From the NCBI RefSeq assembly GCF_003443655.1, contig NZ_CP031941.1, positions 2,912,501-2,976,500 on the forward strand: a DNA stretch of 64,000 nucleotides, in the 5' to 3' direction. A program made the translations under genes and the position numbers. This DNA comes from Nostoc sphaeroides. Its GTDB lineage: Bacteria; Cyanobacteriota; Cyanobacteriia; Cyanobacteriales; Nostocaceae. The notes under the pieces were generated by a model, which worked only from the letters and a program-made list of their open reading frames with translations, was not told the DNA's origin and did no database searches. Shown piece by piece: positions 17,001 through 26,164 of this stretch (its first letter is position 1; each line of letters opens with the position of its first letter).

Positions 17001-17245
17001 CTGGAAGTGAGATATCTTAATCCCTCAACCCCGTTGATTTGCCTTTCTAAGATATTTGTCACCCCGCTTTCTACAACTTCGGCACTAGCTCCGCTATAGT
17101 TGGAAGTTACAGTTATTTGGGTAGGACTAATTTCTGGGAACCTAGCGATCGGTAGTGTAGGAATACTAATTAATCCAATTAAAAGGATAACGATCGCACA
17201 GACCGATGCAAAGATTGGCCGCTTAATAAAGAAGTCAACAAACAT
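14054..17245 (-). CDS. RND-family efflux pump inner-membrane transporter (HAE1/AcrB-like)
   Basis: 1063 aa, the usual length. An N-terminal first helix (FVDFFIKRPIFASVCAIVIL) is followed by a periplasmic porter loop, the helix-4 proton-relay pair in GMVVDDAIIVVEQ, helices 5-6 with PVAFFPGTTGALYRQFALTI, a second porter loop, and the C-terminal helix set ending GGMLIATFLSLFVVPILY. It exports drugs or other hydrophobic compounds from periplasm or membrane by proton exchange with an adaptor and a TolC-like channel. The adaptor gene lies upstream in the same orientation, 141 bp away; no TolC gene is here. A decayed TetR regulator lies upstream of the pair. Confidence 0.95.
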   Translation of the reverse strand: MFVDFFIKRPIFASVCAIVILLIGLISIPTLPIARFPEISPTQITVTSNYSGASAEVVESGVTNILERQINGVEGLRYLTSSSSNDGTSTITATFDSSRDKDIAAVDVQNRVSVAQPQLPDSVQRTGVRVSKESSNILLAIGLFAENKEYDNTFLSNYADLYLADALKRVKGVSNVQIFGERRYAMRLWLDPTRLANRGLTTQDVANALSEQNLQVGAGRIGQEPAPEGQRYQLDVRAASRLAEPSEFEEIVLKTGDDGTLVKLKDVGRAELGAENYSSFLRFRAKDAVGLGIYQIPGSNALDVAKGVKAEIERLAPSFPPGMQYQVAFDTTSFVEESMAEVLKSLIESVVLVVIVIFVFLQDWRTTLIPAISIPLSFIGIFAFVKVFNFSINSLTLFGLTLASGMVVDDAIIVVEQISRFIQDKGINPRQAASESMRELFGAVIATSLVLMAVFIPVAFFPGTTGALYRQFALTIAFSIGISTFLALTLIPSLCGVLLRQGQRPSGWLGWIFGQINRFLDWLQHSYKRSLTFLARIKGIVIGLFIVSLGMTAWLYMTVPTAFLPDEDEGYFITIIQGPQGVSLQYTSDVIAQVEKEILRIPEVVGTFAIGGFGFSGNTANSGIIFTTLKSWDERSKPDQSVQAIIGSLQGKLMAIPEARVFPVNPPPIQGLGNFGGFVFQLQDRRGSSGLENLVQSMGKLLGKANQTPGLQAVFSTFAADTPQLLVEVDRNKANSLQVSIDDIFSTLQTALGSQYVNDFNLQQRNYRVYIQADQQFRSNPKDIGKLYVRSQKNQMIPLSNLVTVTSRVGAQTINHYNLFRSIEINGAAAPGSSSGDAIKAMEQVAKEVLPAGYGYEWSGTALEEIDSGGLAPLIFGLGLVFVFLVLAAQYENYIDPFIILLSVPLAIFGALVAQSLRGFSNDVYCQIGLVMLIGLASKNAILIVEFANQLRDQGLSMTKAVIEASQERLRPILMTGFSTLLGIFPLANSTGAGAGSRQSLGTAVFGGMLIATFLSLFVVPILYIVIKTATERFIKPNRHQELQTETVSLDGKTVAYSTKVKD

Positions 17246-17386
17246 AGTTTAAAAAATTGGGCATTGGGTATTTAATATTAGGCATTGGGCATAGGGCAAG
17301 TGGGCATAGGGCATGGGGCATTAGTTATTCTTTCTCCCCCTGCTTCCCCTACCCCCCCTGCTTCCCCTTCTCCTTCTGCTCCCGTC
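17246..17386. repeat. STRR array between the adaptor and RND genes
   Basis: TGGGCATT/AGGGCAT heptamers and CCCTGCTTCCC units fill the 141-bp gap between two genes of one operon. It probably widened an originally short spacer. Confidence 0.8.
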
Positions 17387-18991
17387 TTAAAGCTTTCGAC
17401 TACCTACTTGTTCAGGTGCAGGAGTGATGGGAGCGCCATTAGTTAGGTTGAGAATACCGGAAACAACAATTTTGTCCCCAGCTTTTAGTCCTTCGATAAC
17501 TTGATAATTATTCCCCTCAATAACTCCCAATTTCACAGGTTTTTGTTGAGCTACGAGTTTAGGTGTTTCAGCTTTTTTTTCTGCTGGCGCTTCAGCTTTC
17601 TTTTCTGTTGGCGCTTCAGCTACAAACACAAAAGTCTCTCCACCCAGGCGAGATACTGCTGTAACTGGAATTAAAATTCCTGGACGTTCATTCCAAATCA
17701 CTTTGGTTTGGACTGACTGGCGATTGATCAGTTGATTTCTAGAATTACCAAAGTTGGCTTTTACCAAAACTGTTTGCGAATCTGAACTGGCATTTGGAGA
17801 GATGAAACTCACCTTACCCCTTGCTGTGGGTTGACCTTGGGCGTTCAGCATTTGCACTGGTAATCCCAAGCGCAGCTTTTTGGCTTCTTCTAGGGGAATG
17901 TCTATATTCAGTTCTAAAGAATCGTTTCTAGTCAGTGTAGTGAGTTGATCTGCTTTTTCCACATAATCTCCCACCTTTGTGGGAATATCACCAACAATGC
18001 CAGTGAAAGGTGCTAGAACTTTTGTGTATTGTACTTGGACTTGGGCAGCTTGGACTTGGGCAGCTGCTTGACTTACTTGCGATCGCGCTTGGGCAATTTC
18101 TTCTGGGCGGGAACCATTTTCTAGTTGCCTTAAGTTTTGTTTCTGTTGTTCTAAGGCTCCAGCTAGCTCATTGATACTAGAAGTTCTGCTTTGGCGGAGT
18201 TGGTCTAGGCGTTTCTGGGCTACGACAAGGGCAGCTTCAGCACTTTGCTGTTCTTTGACATATCCTTCTAAGGTATCTTGAGAAACTGCACCCTCTTTTC
18301 TCAATTGTGAGTATCGCTTGGCTCGTGACTGTGCTAACTCCACATCAGATTTAGCTGACTGAATTTGAGCCTCAGCCTGAGCAATTTCTTGTGGTTGCGA
18401 TCCTGATTGGGCATCTCGAAGACGAGCTTGGGCTTGGGCTAACTGCGCTCTAGCTTGGGCAACTTCTTCTCGTCGCGTACCTGCAACAACTTCAGCAAGA
18501 CGTGCTTGGGCTTGTTCTAGTCCGGCTTTGGCTTGTGATAATTGAGCTTGGACATTATCACTTTGTAGGCTAATAATAACTTGTCCTTGTTGAACACGGT
18601 TGCCCTCTTGGATGAAAATCTGGGTTACTCGTCCTTCAACCTGTGGCTTGATGATTGCCGAACTTGGAGCTTCTAGAGAGCCAATAAACTCTGAGCTTTC
18701 CTGCACAGTTTCAGTTTGCACAGTCGCTAGCTTGACGGGAATTGCCATAGGTTGACCAGCAGCAGGCCCGCCCGGTGGTGCATTGCTAGCATTAGTAGTT
18801 TGCCACCAACGCCAACCAAAACCAACACCTGCAATTAATAGGACGATTCCCAACAGCAGGGGCCAACGCCGTTTTTGAGGTGGCTTAGGCGATCGCTCTG
18901 GCAATGGTTGCGACTCTTGATTAGAATCAGTAACAGTAGGCTGTTCTATTTCAATGGGTAGGGTAGAATCAGGGAACTCAGAATGGGACAT
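17387..18991 (-). CDS. RND efflux periplasmic adaptor (membrane fusion protein)
   Basis: 534 aa. A cytoplasmic N-terminus rich in proline is followed by one membrane segment (LLLGIVLLIAGVGFGW, about 46-62). A barrel-sandwich (lipoyl) half IIKPQVEGRVTQIFIQEGNR leads into a very long alpha-hairpin of heptad repeats (about 150-330, many QAQARL units with two GTRREEVAQA/GSQPQEIAQA turns). The returning lipoyl half is VLAPFTGIVGDIPTKVGDY, followed by a beta-barrel domain. A low-complexity EAPTEKKAEAPAEKKAE insert lies in the membrane-proximal part. It links the inner-membrane pump to an outer-membrane channel. First gene of a two-gene operon with the pump. Confidence 0.93.
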   Translation of the reverse strand: MSHSEFPDSTLPIEIEQPTVTDSNQESQPLPERSPKPPQKRRWPLLLGIVLLIAGVGFGWRWWQTTNASNAPPGGPAAGQPMAIPVKLATVQTETVQESSEFIGSLEAPSSAIIKPQVEGRVTQIFIQEGNRVQQGQVIISLQSDNVQAQLSQAKAGLEQAQARLAEVVAGTRREEVAQARAQLAQAQARLRDAQSGSQPQEIAQAEAQIQSAKSDVELAQSRAKRYSQLRKEGAVSQDTLEGYVKEQQSAEAALVVAQKRLDQLRQSRTSSINELAGALEQQKQNLRQLENGSRPEEIAQARSQVSQAAAQVQAAQVQVQYTKVLAPFTGIVGDIPTKVGDYVEKADQLTTLTRNDSLELNIDIPLEEAKKLRLGLPVQMLNAQGQPTARGKVSFISPNASSDSQTVLVKANFGNSRNQLINRQSVQTKVIWNERPGILIPVTAVSRLGGETFVFVAEAPTEKKAEAPAEKKAETPKLVAQQKPVKLGVIEGNNYQVIEGLKAGDKIVVSGILNLTNGAPITPAPEQVGSRKL

Positions 18992-19272
18992 ATTCGGTTT
19001 CTCGTCTTGTGGATTTAGACTTGGGCAATCTACTCTTCGCTAAAAAAGCATGGTTGTGATGTTGGTGACAAATATATATTTGGGTCTTTGGGTATTTGGG
19101 CGATCGCTCACGTTGTCTAACACCTGAAATAAATATCGTTTAGCACATTATGGTTATTTTGTAAATTACTTGGCTCTAATCATTTTCAAAGTGTAATTTA
19201 TAAAACTTTTTTTAGGTAGTATCAACCCAGTGCCTTAGTTGAAAAAGAAAACAGAGTTAATTTTGTTGCAGA

Positions 19273-19550
19273 CTAATCAACTAAACCTCCTGAATTCTGC
19301 AACGGCAAAGTGCTAATACCGCGCACAAATAAATTCACACAAGTTTCCATATAGCATTCACTACTGTACAAAGAGTGCGGTGGGGATATCGGTAAAACGC
19401 AGCATATCGTGAAGCAATATACCCGTGAAACTATCCACAGATGCTTTTAAATCTATATCTGAGGATACCGTGCCCTTTTCTTGCAAACACCTGAGTTGCT
19501 GCCTTGATCAAGCGTGCATGATGTGCCGTCCTTGATGCTAAGTTTTCCAT
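19273..19550 (-). pseudogene. Decayed TetR-family regulator next to the RND operon
   Basis: Read on the minus strand from the ATG at 19550, the first 27 residues are a TetR N-terminus (MENLASRTAHHARLIKAATQ, then VFARKGHG), then the frame is lost. Further on, in other frames, come DLKASVDSFTGILLHDMLR and YMETCVNLFVRGISTLPLQ ending at a TAG at 19273, both like TetR C-terminal ligand-domain helices. About 100 codons of the middle are missing. TetR repressors commonly sit upstream of RND pumps, so this was probably the pump's local repressor. Assembly of the pieces is by eye. Confidence 0.6.
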
Positions 19551-19908
19551 AAGCGTTTGCAAGTGCTTGCCTGCATTCTAACCACATAAAAGATTGAGAT
19601 GAATAATATAAGTTACAGATGAGTTTATCGCTCTTAAGTATTAGTGAATACTGATCTTAGGGAAGAGAAAAGTATGAAGCGATGCCAACGGTGGTCACTG
19701 AGCGCAGCCGAAGTGCGGGCTACGCCTACGCTGTTAATTGAGCATAAACAAGGTTGCAAGTTTCATCGAGTTATCCTCACCAAGAACGACGTGCAATCAA
19801 TCAGTGTTCTCTAGAATCCTATTTTTGAGGAGTCTCAACTTCCTACACTTAGGTCACCCGATCGGTTGATTTTCAACTCACCCGAATGGGTGATTTAATT
19901 TTTCCTAA
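19551..19908. other. Intergenic
   Basis: No gene. Contains a G+C-rich dispersed repeat scrap at about 19680-19735 and a small hairpin TCACCC-GAAT-GGGTGA near 19877-19893, just beyond the stop of the glycosyltransferase, which may end its transcript. Confidence 0.5.
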
Positions 19909-21198
19909 CTACCCATCTACAACTGATTTCTTGGAATTTAATTTCGGCAAGATACCTAAAGTTGATTTTCGGTTAGCAACAATATGAGAAAGCAGCCCTT
20001 CATATCGATTAAGTGCTTGCTCCAAAGAATAGTTTTCTTCGGCAAACTGTCTTCCTGCATTACCTAGCCTCGCCCCTAGAGTAGGATTAGCATATAAATG
20101 ATGCACCGCAGCAGCCATTGCATCGGGTGATTCTGGCTCAACAATTATCCCACCACCACTGAGTTGGATTGCTTTTGCAGCAGTACCAGTGGCGGGAACT
20201 GAACCCACAATTGGGCGACCACTTGCCAATAGCAGTGGTATTTTTGAAGGCATATTAAACGAAATCACATTACGCTTTTGCACAATCAACCCAACATCAG
20301 ATGCTGCTAGCATTTCGGGGAGTTTTTCTCGTGGCTGCAACGGTAACAACAAAACATTATCTGCTCCATTTAAAAGACAATATTTCTGCAACCTTTGTAA
20401 TGCTATTGATTCGCCAACGATAACAAAGACAATCTCCTTGATATGACGTAAGCAAACTGCTGCTTCTATTACTGTTTCTAAACCTTGCGTTAGAGCAATG
20501 TTGCCCGAATAAAGTACTACAAATTTTCCATCAAGTTGATGGCTCGATATCCAGGAGTTGTTCTGTTTTGGTAAGGGGCAGATGAAATTTACATTCACCC
20601 AATTGGGAATACAAACGATTTTATTAACAGGTACTCCCTTATTCACTAAATTTTCACGAAACCCATCGGCAATGACACTAATAGTGTGTGCAGATCGATA
20701 TGCAAATTTCTCTAAGGCTGCAAGAGTTCGGATCATCCACTTGTTCTTCAATAGCCCAATCCGTACCGCAGCTTCTGGTAGAATATCTTGCACATTCAGA
20801 ACTACTGGGCAGTTGTATAACCAACCAAATATTGTTACTGGTAAAGTACCGAAAAGAGGCGGTACTGTTAAGATAATCACATCGGGGCGTCCGCCTTTAA
20901 AGGCTTGGGGTAAGCTCGTGAAAACAAAGCTCAACTCTAGTAATAGCCGATCTATAAGGTTAGGTTTAGACTTAATTCGCAGGTAACTTCGTTCAATGGT
21001 AACGCCATTTTTTTGTTCAGTAACATACCACTTACCCCGATACTCATCGTAAATTTCGCGCTGAGGATAGTTGGGCATTCCCGTAATCACCCGCACTTGG
21101 TGACCTCGTTTTACTAGTCCTTCTGCTAATTCAGTCATTAACGGAGCAATACCAATCGGCTCTGGATGATAGTTGTAGGAATAAATCAGTATGTGCAT
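19909..21198 (-). CDS. WcaI-like GT4 glycosyltransferase
   Basis: 429 aa. The N-terminal Rossmann half starts MHILIYSYNYHPEPIGIAP, as in colanic-acid WcaI and related GT4 enzymes. The C-terminal donor-binding half has FVVLYSGNIALTQGLETVIE, ADNVLLLPLQPREKLPEMLA and the E-x7-E-like region NMPSKIPLLLASGRPIVGSV. It probably adds a sugar to a lipid-linked intermediate of exopolysaccharide at the cytoplasmic face of the membrane; donor sugar unknown. It is alone here, without other polysaccharide genes. The start at 21198 agrees with the family's N-terminus. Confidence 0.87.
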   Translation of the reverse strand: MHILIYSYNYHPEPIGIAPLMTELAEGLVKRGHQVRVITGMPNYPQREIYDEYRGKWYVTEQKNGVTIERSYLRIKSKPNLIDRLLLELSFVFTSLPQAFKGGRPDVIILTVPPLFGTLPVTIFGWLYNCPVVLNVQDILPEAAVRIGLLKNKWMIRTLAALEKFAYRSAHTISVIADGFRENLVNKGVPVNKIVCIPNWVNVNFICPLPKQNNSWISSHQLDGKFVVLYSGNIALTQGLETVIEAAVCLRHIKEIVFVIVGESIALQRLQKYCLLNGADNVLLLPLQPREKLPEMLAASDVGLIVQKRNVISFNMPSKIPLLLASGRPIVGSVPATGTAAKAIQLSGGGIIVEPESPDAMAAAVHHLYANPTLGARLGNAGRQFAEENYSLEQALNRYEGLLSHIVANRKSTLGILPKLNSKKSVVDG

Positions 21199-21832
21199 GA
21201 GCTATTTGTGAATTTTGTGAAGACACCCGGATATAATCGGATTTATTCCTTAATACTCAGTAGGGGCTGCTACTTTTATTACTTATTCAAATTTATAAAT
21301 TTGCTTCATTAACAGTGCGTTAAACATTGCTGATGAATTTTTTAGTTATTTTAAAAAATTTTTTCTACTGCATAAAGCACTTAAAAATTAAAATATCACC
21401 TTGTGTAAACAGCTTAGGTTTTTAGAAGTCGTTTTAAAAGTTCCAGAAGATATAATTTTCTGGTTCTGACTTGGATGAACTATAACGAAAACATCAGCTT
21501 TCAGTTATGTACTGATATGCTTCGCTGTGTTCAGCATGAGAGTAAAATACCCTTTTAAAACATCCTCTTTTAGATATAGTTTTTAGTTTCTGGTTATTTA
21601 TGACAATATTTGTCCTGGTTGTTTCTGAACTAATGCCTAAATTTACAACTTGGGGGATTCTACCATCATATTCAAGCTCGTGCATATAATCCGCATTCCG
21701 CCCTTTAAACTGGCACATAGTGTTGATGAGAATTAATGAGTTTTAATGATAGCCCTACCAGTTCAGTGAACTAGTAGGGCTAGAATAGAGATTCAGTAAA
21801 ATTGGCAAGCTCTGACTAGAAAGCCCTAATTT
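21199..21832. other. Intergenic with one doubtful small ORF
   Basis: A+T-rich. A minus-strand frame at 21494-21718 (74 codons, MCQFKGRNADYMHELEYDG) has no recognisable domain and no clear ribosome binding site; it might be a remnant. A small inverted repeat, CCCTACCAGTTCA..TGAACTAGTAGGG (21752-21779), may be a terminator. Confidence 0.4.
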
Positions 21833-22417
21833 CTAGCAAGAGGCTTGCTTTTTCTTCAAAGTTGAACCTACGCCCAAGGCAGCAAATGCTAGCAAACCCA
21901 GCATAGAAGCAGGTTCAGGGACTTTGGATACCTGAATAGAGCCAGAATTTTGATCTAGTGTTATTGACGTTCCCTGTTGATCGACATCCTGACGTAATCG
22001 CAAAGAGTCGCCAACCGTTCCAGAAAAGAAGTATTCTCCAATTACACCCGTTCCTCCTCCTAGATTCAAGGGGCCAAACAATGTTTGAGTGGAAGTATCA
22101 AAGTTGAAATTGAAGAAATCAGATTGCGACACCCCACCAGTAAGGGTGTTATAAGTTCCCAGAGGATTATTAGATGGATCTAAGAAGGAGACATTCAAGG
22201 ATTGTAAAAAGTTGGTTGCTCCACTACCACTTTCTGAAATAATTGTAGGTGCTGTAGTTTCGTCGTAGCTGAATGAACCTGTTGCTGAATAACCAGCATC
22301 ACCTAACCAGCTAAAGTTTAAATCAATAGCTTGGGCTGGGTTGTTAGCAGCAACAGCAACACTAAAAGCAGCAGTGGTTGCTGCGATCGCTGTGATTTTG
22401 GCGAAAATGTTTTTCAT
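21833..22417 (-). CDS. PEP-CTERM sorting-domain protein, tandem copy 1
   Basis: 194 aa, exported. A signal peptide (MKNIFAKITAIAATTAAF.., cleavage likely after PAQA near 30) precedes a beta-rich middle with no known domain. The end is the classic PEP-CTERM signal: VPEPASMLGLLAFAALG, a hydrophobic stretch, then basic LKKKQASC. Such proteins are processed by an exosortase and sent to the cell surface or matrix. The protein is about 90% identical to the next gene (23064-23648), and even the 120 bp upstream is shared, so this is a recent tandem duplication. Function unknown. Confidence 0.88.
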   Translation of the reverse strand: MKNIFAKITAIAATTAAFSVAVAANNPAQAIDLNFSWLGDAGYSATGSFSYDETTAPTIISESGSGATNFLQSLNVSFLDPSNNPLGTYNTLTGGVSQSDFFNFNFDTSTQTLFGPLNLGGGTGVIGEYFFSGTVGDSLRLRQDVDQQGTSITLDQNSGSIQVSKVPEPASMLGLLAFAALGVGSTLKKKQASC

Positions 22418-22444
22418 GGTTATAACTCCAAAGTTGATTTAAAT

Positions 22445-22464
22445 GATGCACATATCAATGCATC
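22445..22464 (-). promoter_or_regulatory. Conserved inverted repeat upstream of PEP-CTERM gene 1
   Basis: GATGCA and TGCATC with an 8-bp spacer, about 30 bp before the start codon, in a 120-bp leader kept almost unchanged in both duplicates. Possible regulator site or leader hairpin. Confidence 0.4.
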
Positions 22465-22978
22465 AAACAAAACTAAGCTTACGATAGAAATATGTATACG
22501 TAAATACCGCATAAAACTAGGGTATCAGATATAATGAATCAATGAAGATAAACACTTTTTTGTGAAGTTTGCTATAAAATACCGAGTTGATAGGGATGTC
22601 TGACGACAAGCCGCTTTGCGTCTACGCTCCTACCCTGCGGGAAGGCACTACGCGTCTATGTATGCAATACACTCTCACCTAACTTCCATTCCTCTTTCCT
22701 AAAAGGTTAAGGTATACACACATCTCTGTACAAAAAATCGTTATAGATACCCCTAAATCCACGCCAGTTGCTCATGGGGCAAACCCCCAGACGCTCGATG
22801 ACTCGCTACCGCTTCGCTATCGCCCTTGGCGTCTCCCCTTGGGAGAAGACCCCACTGGCTCCCCGATAAGTTGGGAGGATCAAAAGCTGATAAAGCAATG
22901 TTAGAAGACTTGTGTGTACACCGTAGCCAACGCTACAAGCGTTGGAGCTGTTCTTGTTAAGTCTGTAGGAATAATCGG

Positions 22979-23050
22979 GATGGGAGGTTTTTCTGAGCAA
23001 TTCGCTGGCTGTTAACTTTGTTAGATGAGACGGTATTGCCTTTGAACTAG
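22979..23050 (+). pseudogene. 72-bp internal glyS fragment left by tandem duplication
   Basis: The stretch ATTCGCTGGCTG ... CTTTGTTAGATGAGACGG ... TTGCCTTTGAACTAG aligns without large gaps with glyS at 24380-24453 (ATTCGTTGGCTG ... CTTTGTTAGATGATACGG ... CTGCCTTTAGAATTAG). It is in the same orientation and ends exactly where the second PEP-CTERM unit begins (ACTAGAAAG junction). It marks the breakpoint of the duplication. Confidence 0.75.
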
Positions 23051-23063
23051 AAAGTCCTAATTT

Positions 23064-23648
23064 CTAGCAAGTGGCTTGTTTTTTCTTCAAAGATGAACCT
23101 ACACCCAACCCAGCAAATGCTAGCAAACCCAGCATAGAAGCAGGTTCAGGGACTTTGGATACCTGAATAGAGGCAGAATTTTGATCTACTGTTCTTGACG
23201 TTCCCTGTTGATTAATATCCTGACGGAATCGCAAAGAGTCGCCAACCGTTCCATTGAAGAAATATTCTCCAATTACACCCGTTCCTCCTCCTATATCCAG
23301 TCCACCAAACAATGTCTGAGTGGAAGTATTAAAGTTGAAAACAAAGAAATCAGATTGTGATACCCCACCACTAAGGGTGTTATAAGTTCCCAGAAGATTT
23401 TTAGATGGATCTAAAAAGGAGACATTCAAGGATTGTAAAAAGTTGGTTTTTCCACTACCAGCTTCTGAAATGATTGTTGGTGCTGTAGTTTCATCGTAGC
23501 TAAATGAACCTATTGCTGAATAACCAGCATCACCTTGCCAGCTAAAGTTTAAATCAATAGCTTGGGCTGGGTTGTTAGCAGCAACAGTAACACTAAAAGC
23601 AGCAGTCGTTGCTGCGATCGCGGCGATTTTGGCGAAAATGTTTTTCAT
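23064..23648 (-). CDS. PEP-CTERM sorting-domain protein, tandem copy 2
   Basis: 194 aa from the ATG at 23648; the in-frame upstream ATG at 23684 would lie in the leader shared with copy 1, so it is rejected. Signal peptide, beta-rich middle and C-terminal VPEPASMLGLLAFAGLG plus LKKKQATC match copy 1. Substitutions are spread along the protein (for example NLLGTYNTLSGG versus NPLGTYNTLTGG), and both copies are intact, which suggests that both are under selection or that the duplication is young. Divergent from glyS, with about 280 bp between them. Confidence 0.88.
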   Translation of the reverse strand: MKNIFAKIAAIAATTAAFSVTVAANNPAQAIDLNFSWQGDAGYSAIGSFSYDETTAPTIISEAGSGKTNFLQSLNVSFLDPSKNLLGTYNTLSGGVSQSDFFVFNFNTSTQTLFGGLDIGGGTGVIGEYFFNGTVGDSLRFRQDINQQGTSRTVDQNSASIQVSKVPEPASMLGLLAFAGLGVGSSLKKKQATC

Positions 23649-23675
23649 GGTTATAACTCTAAAGTTGATTAAAAT

Positions 23676-23695
23676 GATGCACATATCAATGCATC
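23676..23695 (-). promoter_or_regulatory. Conserved inverted repeat upstream of PEP-CTERM gene 2
   Basis: The same GATGCA-N8-TGCATC dyad as at 22445-22464, identical in sequence and at nearly the same distance from the start codon. Confidence 0.4.
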
Positions 23696-23929
23696 AAACA
23701 AAACTAAGCTTACGATAGAAATATATATACGTAAATAGCGCATAAAACTACGTGACCAAATGTAATGAATCAATGAAGTGAACACTTTTTTTGTGAAGTT
23801 TTGCATAAAATGCCAAGTCTCTAGCGATGTCTTACGACAAGCGGGCTGACCGATTCAGCTAAAAATCACGAGCGATCGCTTGAGAATAACTGATAAAGTT
23901 GAGCTACGCAAAGTTGAAAACAGTGTTAT

Positions 23930-26080
23930 ATGCCTGCGTTTCTATTAGAAGTTGGTACAGAAGAACTACCTGCAAGTTTTCTCAGTGATGCTTTAGTGCA
24001 ATGGCAGGAACGGATTCCCCAAAGCTTGGAAGCAAACAGCCTTAAGGGTGAAAGTGTCCAGGTGTACGGTACTCCCCGGCGTTTGGCGGTAGTGATTAAA
24101 GGTCTACCATCCCAGCAAGCAGACCGAGAAGAAGAAATTAAAGGGCCCCCCGCCCAAGCCGCCTTTAAAGATGGTCAGCCTACTGCTGCTGCTATCGGCT
24201 TCGCCAAAAAGCAAGGTGTGGAAATAGATGCGCTGTTCCTTCGTCCCACTGACAAAGGGGAATTTGTATTTTTACAAAAAAGAATTCCTGGTCGTCCTGT
24301 GGCGGAAATTTTGACAGAACTTATTCCCCAATGGATTTGGGGTTTAGAAGGTAAGCGGTTGATGCGTTGGGGAAATGGAGATGCGAGGTTTTCACGACCG
24401 ATTCGTTGGCTGGTAGCTTTGTTAGATGATACGGTGCTGCCTTTAGAATTAGTGAATGGTTCTAAAACGATTCAGAGCGATCGCATTTCTCAAGGTCATC
24501 GGGTTTTACATCCTGATACTGTGACAATTGCCCAAGCTACTGATTATGTTACCGCCCTCAAGTCTGCTTATGTCAACGTTGACCCAGAAGAACGGGCAAA
24601 TATTATCAAAGAGCAAGTAAAGGCAGTAGCAGAGAATTTAGGCGGGTATACAGTAATTTACCCCGATTTGTTAGAGGAAGTAACCAATCTTGTAGAATAT
24701 CCTTCTACAGTTGTCGGTAAATTTGAACCAGAATTTTTGGAATTACCAACTGAGGTAATTACTGAAGTTATGGTTACTCATCAGCGTTATTTTCCTGTAT
24801 TCAAACCAGATAGTTCTGAGCAAGAATTATTGCCCAATTTTATTACCATTTCTAACGCTGATCCCCAGAAATCAGATATTGTTGCTGTCGGGAATGAAAG
24901 GGTAATTCGTGCCAGATTAGCTGATGGCAGATTTTTCTACGAAGCTGATTTAACTAAGCCGTTAGAAAGCTTTTTACCACAGTTAGAAAAAGTTACTTTC
25001 CAAGAAGAATTGGGTTCGGTGCGTACCAAGGTAGATAGAGTAGTCAAGATTGCCGAGCAAATAAGCACCCAATTAGAATTAGCCCAAAACCAAAGCCAAA
25101 AAATCCAACGTGCTGCTTTATTATGTAAAGCAGATTTGGTAACTCAAATGGTGTATGAATTCCCTGAATTACAAGGCATTATGGGAGAAAAATACGCCTT
25201 AGCCAGTGGTGAAGATGGAGAAGTCGCAAAGGCAATTTATCAACATTATTTGCCAACGGGAGCCGGTGATAATTTTCCCGAAACGCTGACGGGTCAAATT
25301 GTCGCTTTGGCAGATAGATTAGATACTTTAGTAAGTATCTTTGGTTTAGGTTTAATTCCCTCCGGTTCCTCTGATCCCTTCGCTTTGCGCCGTGCGGCTA
25401 ATGCTGTAGTTAAAATTACTTGGTTTTATAATTTGCCAATAAAATTAGATGATTTATTAGCGCAAATATCCACAGACTTTGCAGCAAAATATCATAAAGA
25501 TCAGGCATCATTAACCGCAGCATTACAAGAGTTTTTCTTGCAACGCATCCGCACCTTACTACAAGAAGAAAAGATTGATTACGACCTAGTAAATGCAGTT
25601 TTGGGAGAAAATGATCCAGAATACACAGAACGGGCGTTAAAAGATTTATTGGATGTACGCGATCGCGCCTTATACTTACAACAAATCCGCAACGACAGTA
25701 CCTTAGATAACATCTACGAAACCGTTAACCGTTCCACACGATTAGCCGCTCAAGGTGATTTGGATACAAAACAGCTAGAACCAACAACCGTAGTTCGTCA
25801 AGAATTATTCCAAAAGCCTTCTGAGACAGCCTTGTATAATGCCTTAATCGAATCAGTACCGCTTTCTTCAGCAGCACAGCAGACACGAAATTATCAACTG
25901 TTGATAGCAGCACTAGGAAAAATTGCTCCGACAGTTAGTAATTTCTTTGATGGGCCAGATAGCGTATTAGTTATGGACTCCGATCCAGAAGTTAAACGTA
26001 ATCGATTGCACTTACTGGGATTAGTTCGCAATCATGCCCGTGTTTTAGCTGACTTTGGGGCGATCGTCAAAAATCTGTAG
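23930..26080 (+). CDS. glyS: Glycine--tRNA ligase beta subunit
   Basis: 716 aa, full length for the bacterial alpha2-beta2 GlyRS beta chain. The N-terminus [20 protein letters not shown] is diagnostic. The middle has [20 protein letters not shown] and [12 protein letters not shown]; the HD-like region and [20 protein letters not shown] follow, and the C-terminal part includes the anticodon-binding DALR-like segment. It charges tRNA-Gly together with the alpha subunit GlyQ, which is not in the window. The murD gene follows 84 bp downstream on the same strand. A 72-bp piece of this gene is duplicated upstream at 22979-23050. Confidence 0.97.
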   Translation: MPAFLLEVGTEELPASFLSDALVQWQERIPQSLEANSLKGESVQVYGTPRRLAVVIKGLPSQQADREEEIKGPPAQAAFKDGQPTAAAIGFAKKQGVEIDALFLRPTDKGEFVFLQKRIPGRPVAEILTELIPQWIWGLEGKRLMRWGNGDARFSRPIRWLVALLDDTVLPLELVNGSKTIQSDRISQGHRVLHPDTVTIAQATDYVTALKSAYVNVDPEERANIIKEQVKAVAENLGGYTVIYPDLLEEVTNLVEYPSTVVGKFEPEFLELPTEVITEVMVTHQRYFPVFKPDSSEQELLPNFITISNADPQKSDIVAVGNERVIRARLADGRFFYEADLTKPLESFLPQLEKVTFQEELGSVRTKVDRVVKIAEQISTQLELAQNQSQKIQRAALLCKADLVTQMVYEFPELQGIMGEKYALASGEDGEVAKAIYQHYLPTGAGDNFPETLTGQIVALADRLDTLVSIFGLGLIPSGSSDPFALRRAANAVVKITWFYNLPIKLDDLLAQISTDFAAKYHKDQASLTAALQEFFLQRIRTLLQEEKIDYDLVNAVLGENDPEYTERALKDLLDVRDRALYLQQIRNDSTLDNIYETVNRSTRLAAQGDLDTKQLEPTTVVRQELFQKPSETALYNALIESVPLSSAAQQTRNYQLLIAALGKIAPTVSNFFDGPDSVLVMDSDPEVKRNRLHLLGLVRNHARVLADFGAIVKNL

Positions 26081-26164
26081 CGTAGGTCAACAAAAAGTTG
26101 TGTAATTTTTGCCAATAGACGCTACTATAGGGAGTGCTTAACCAGGGACACTCTGCTGCAATCT

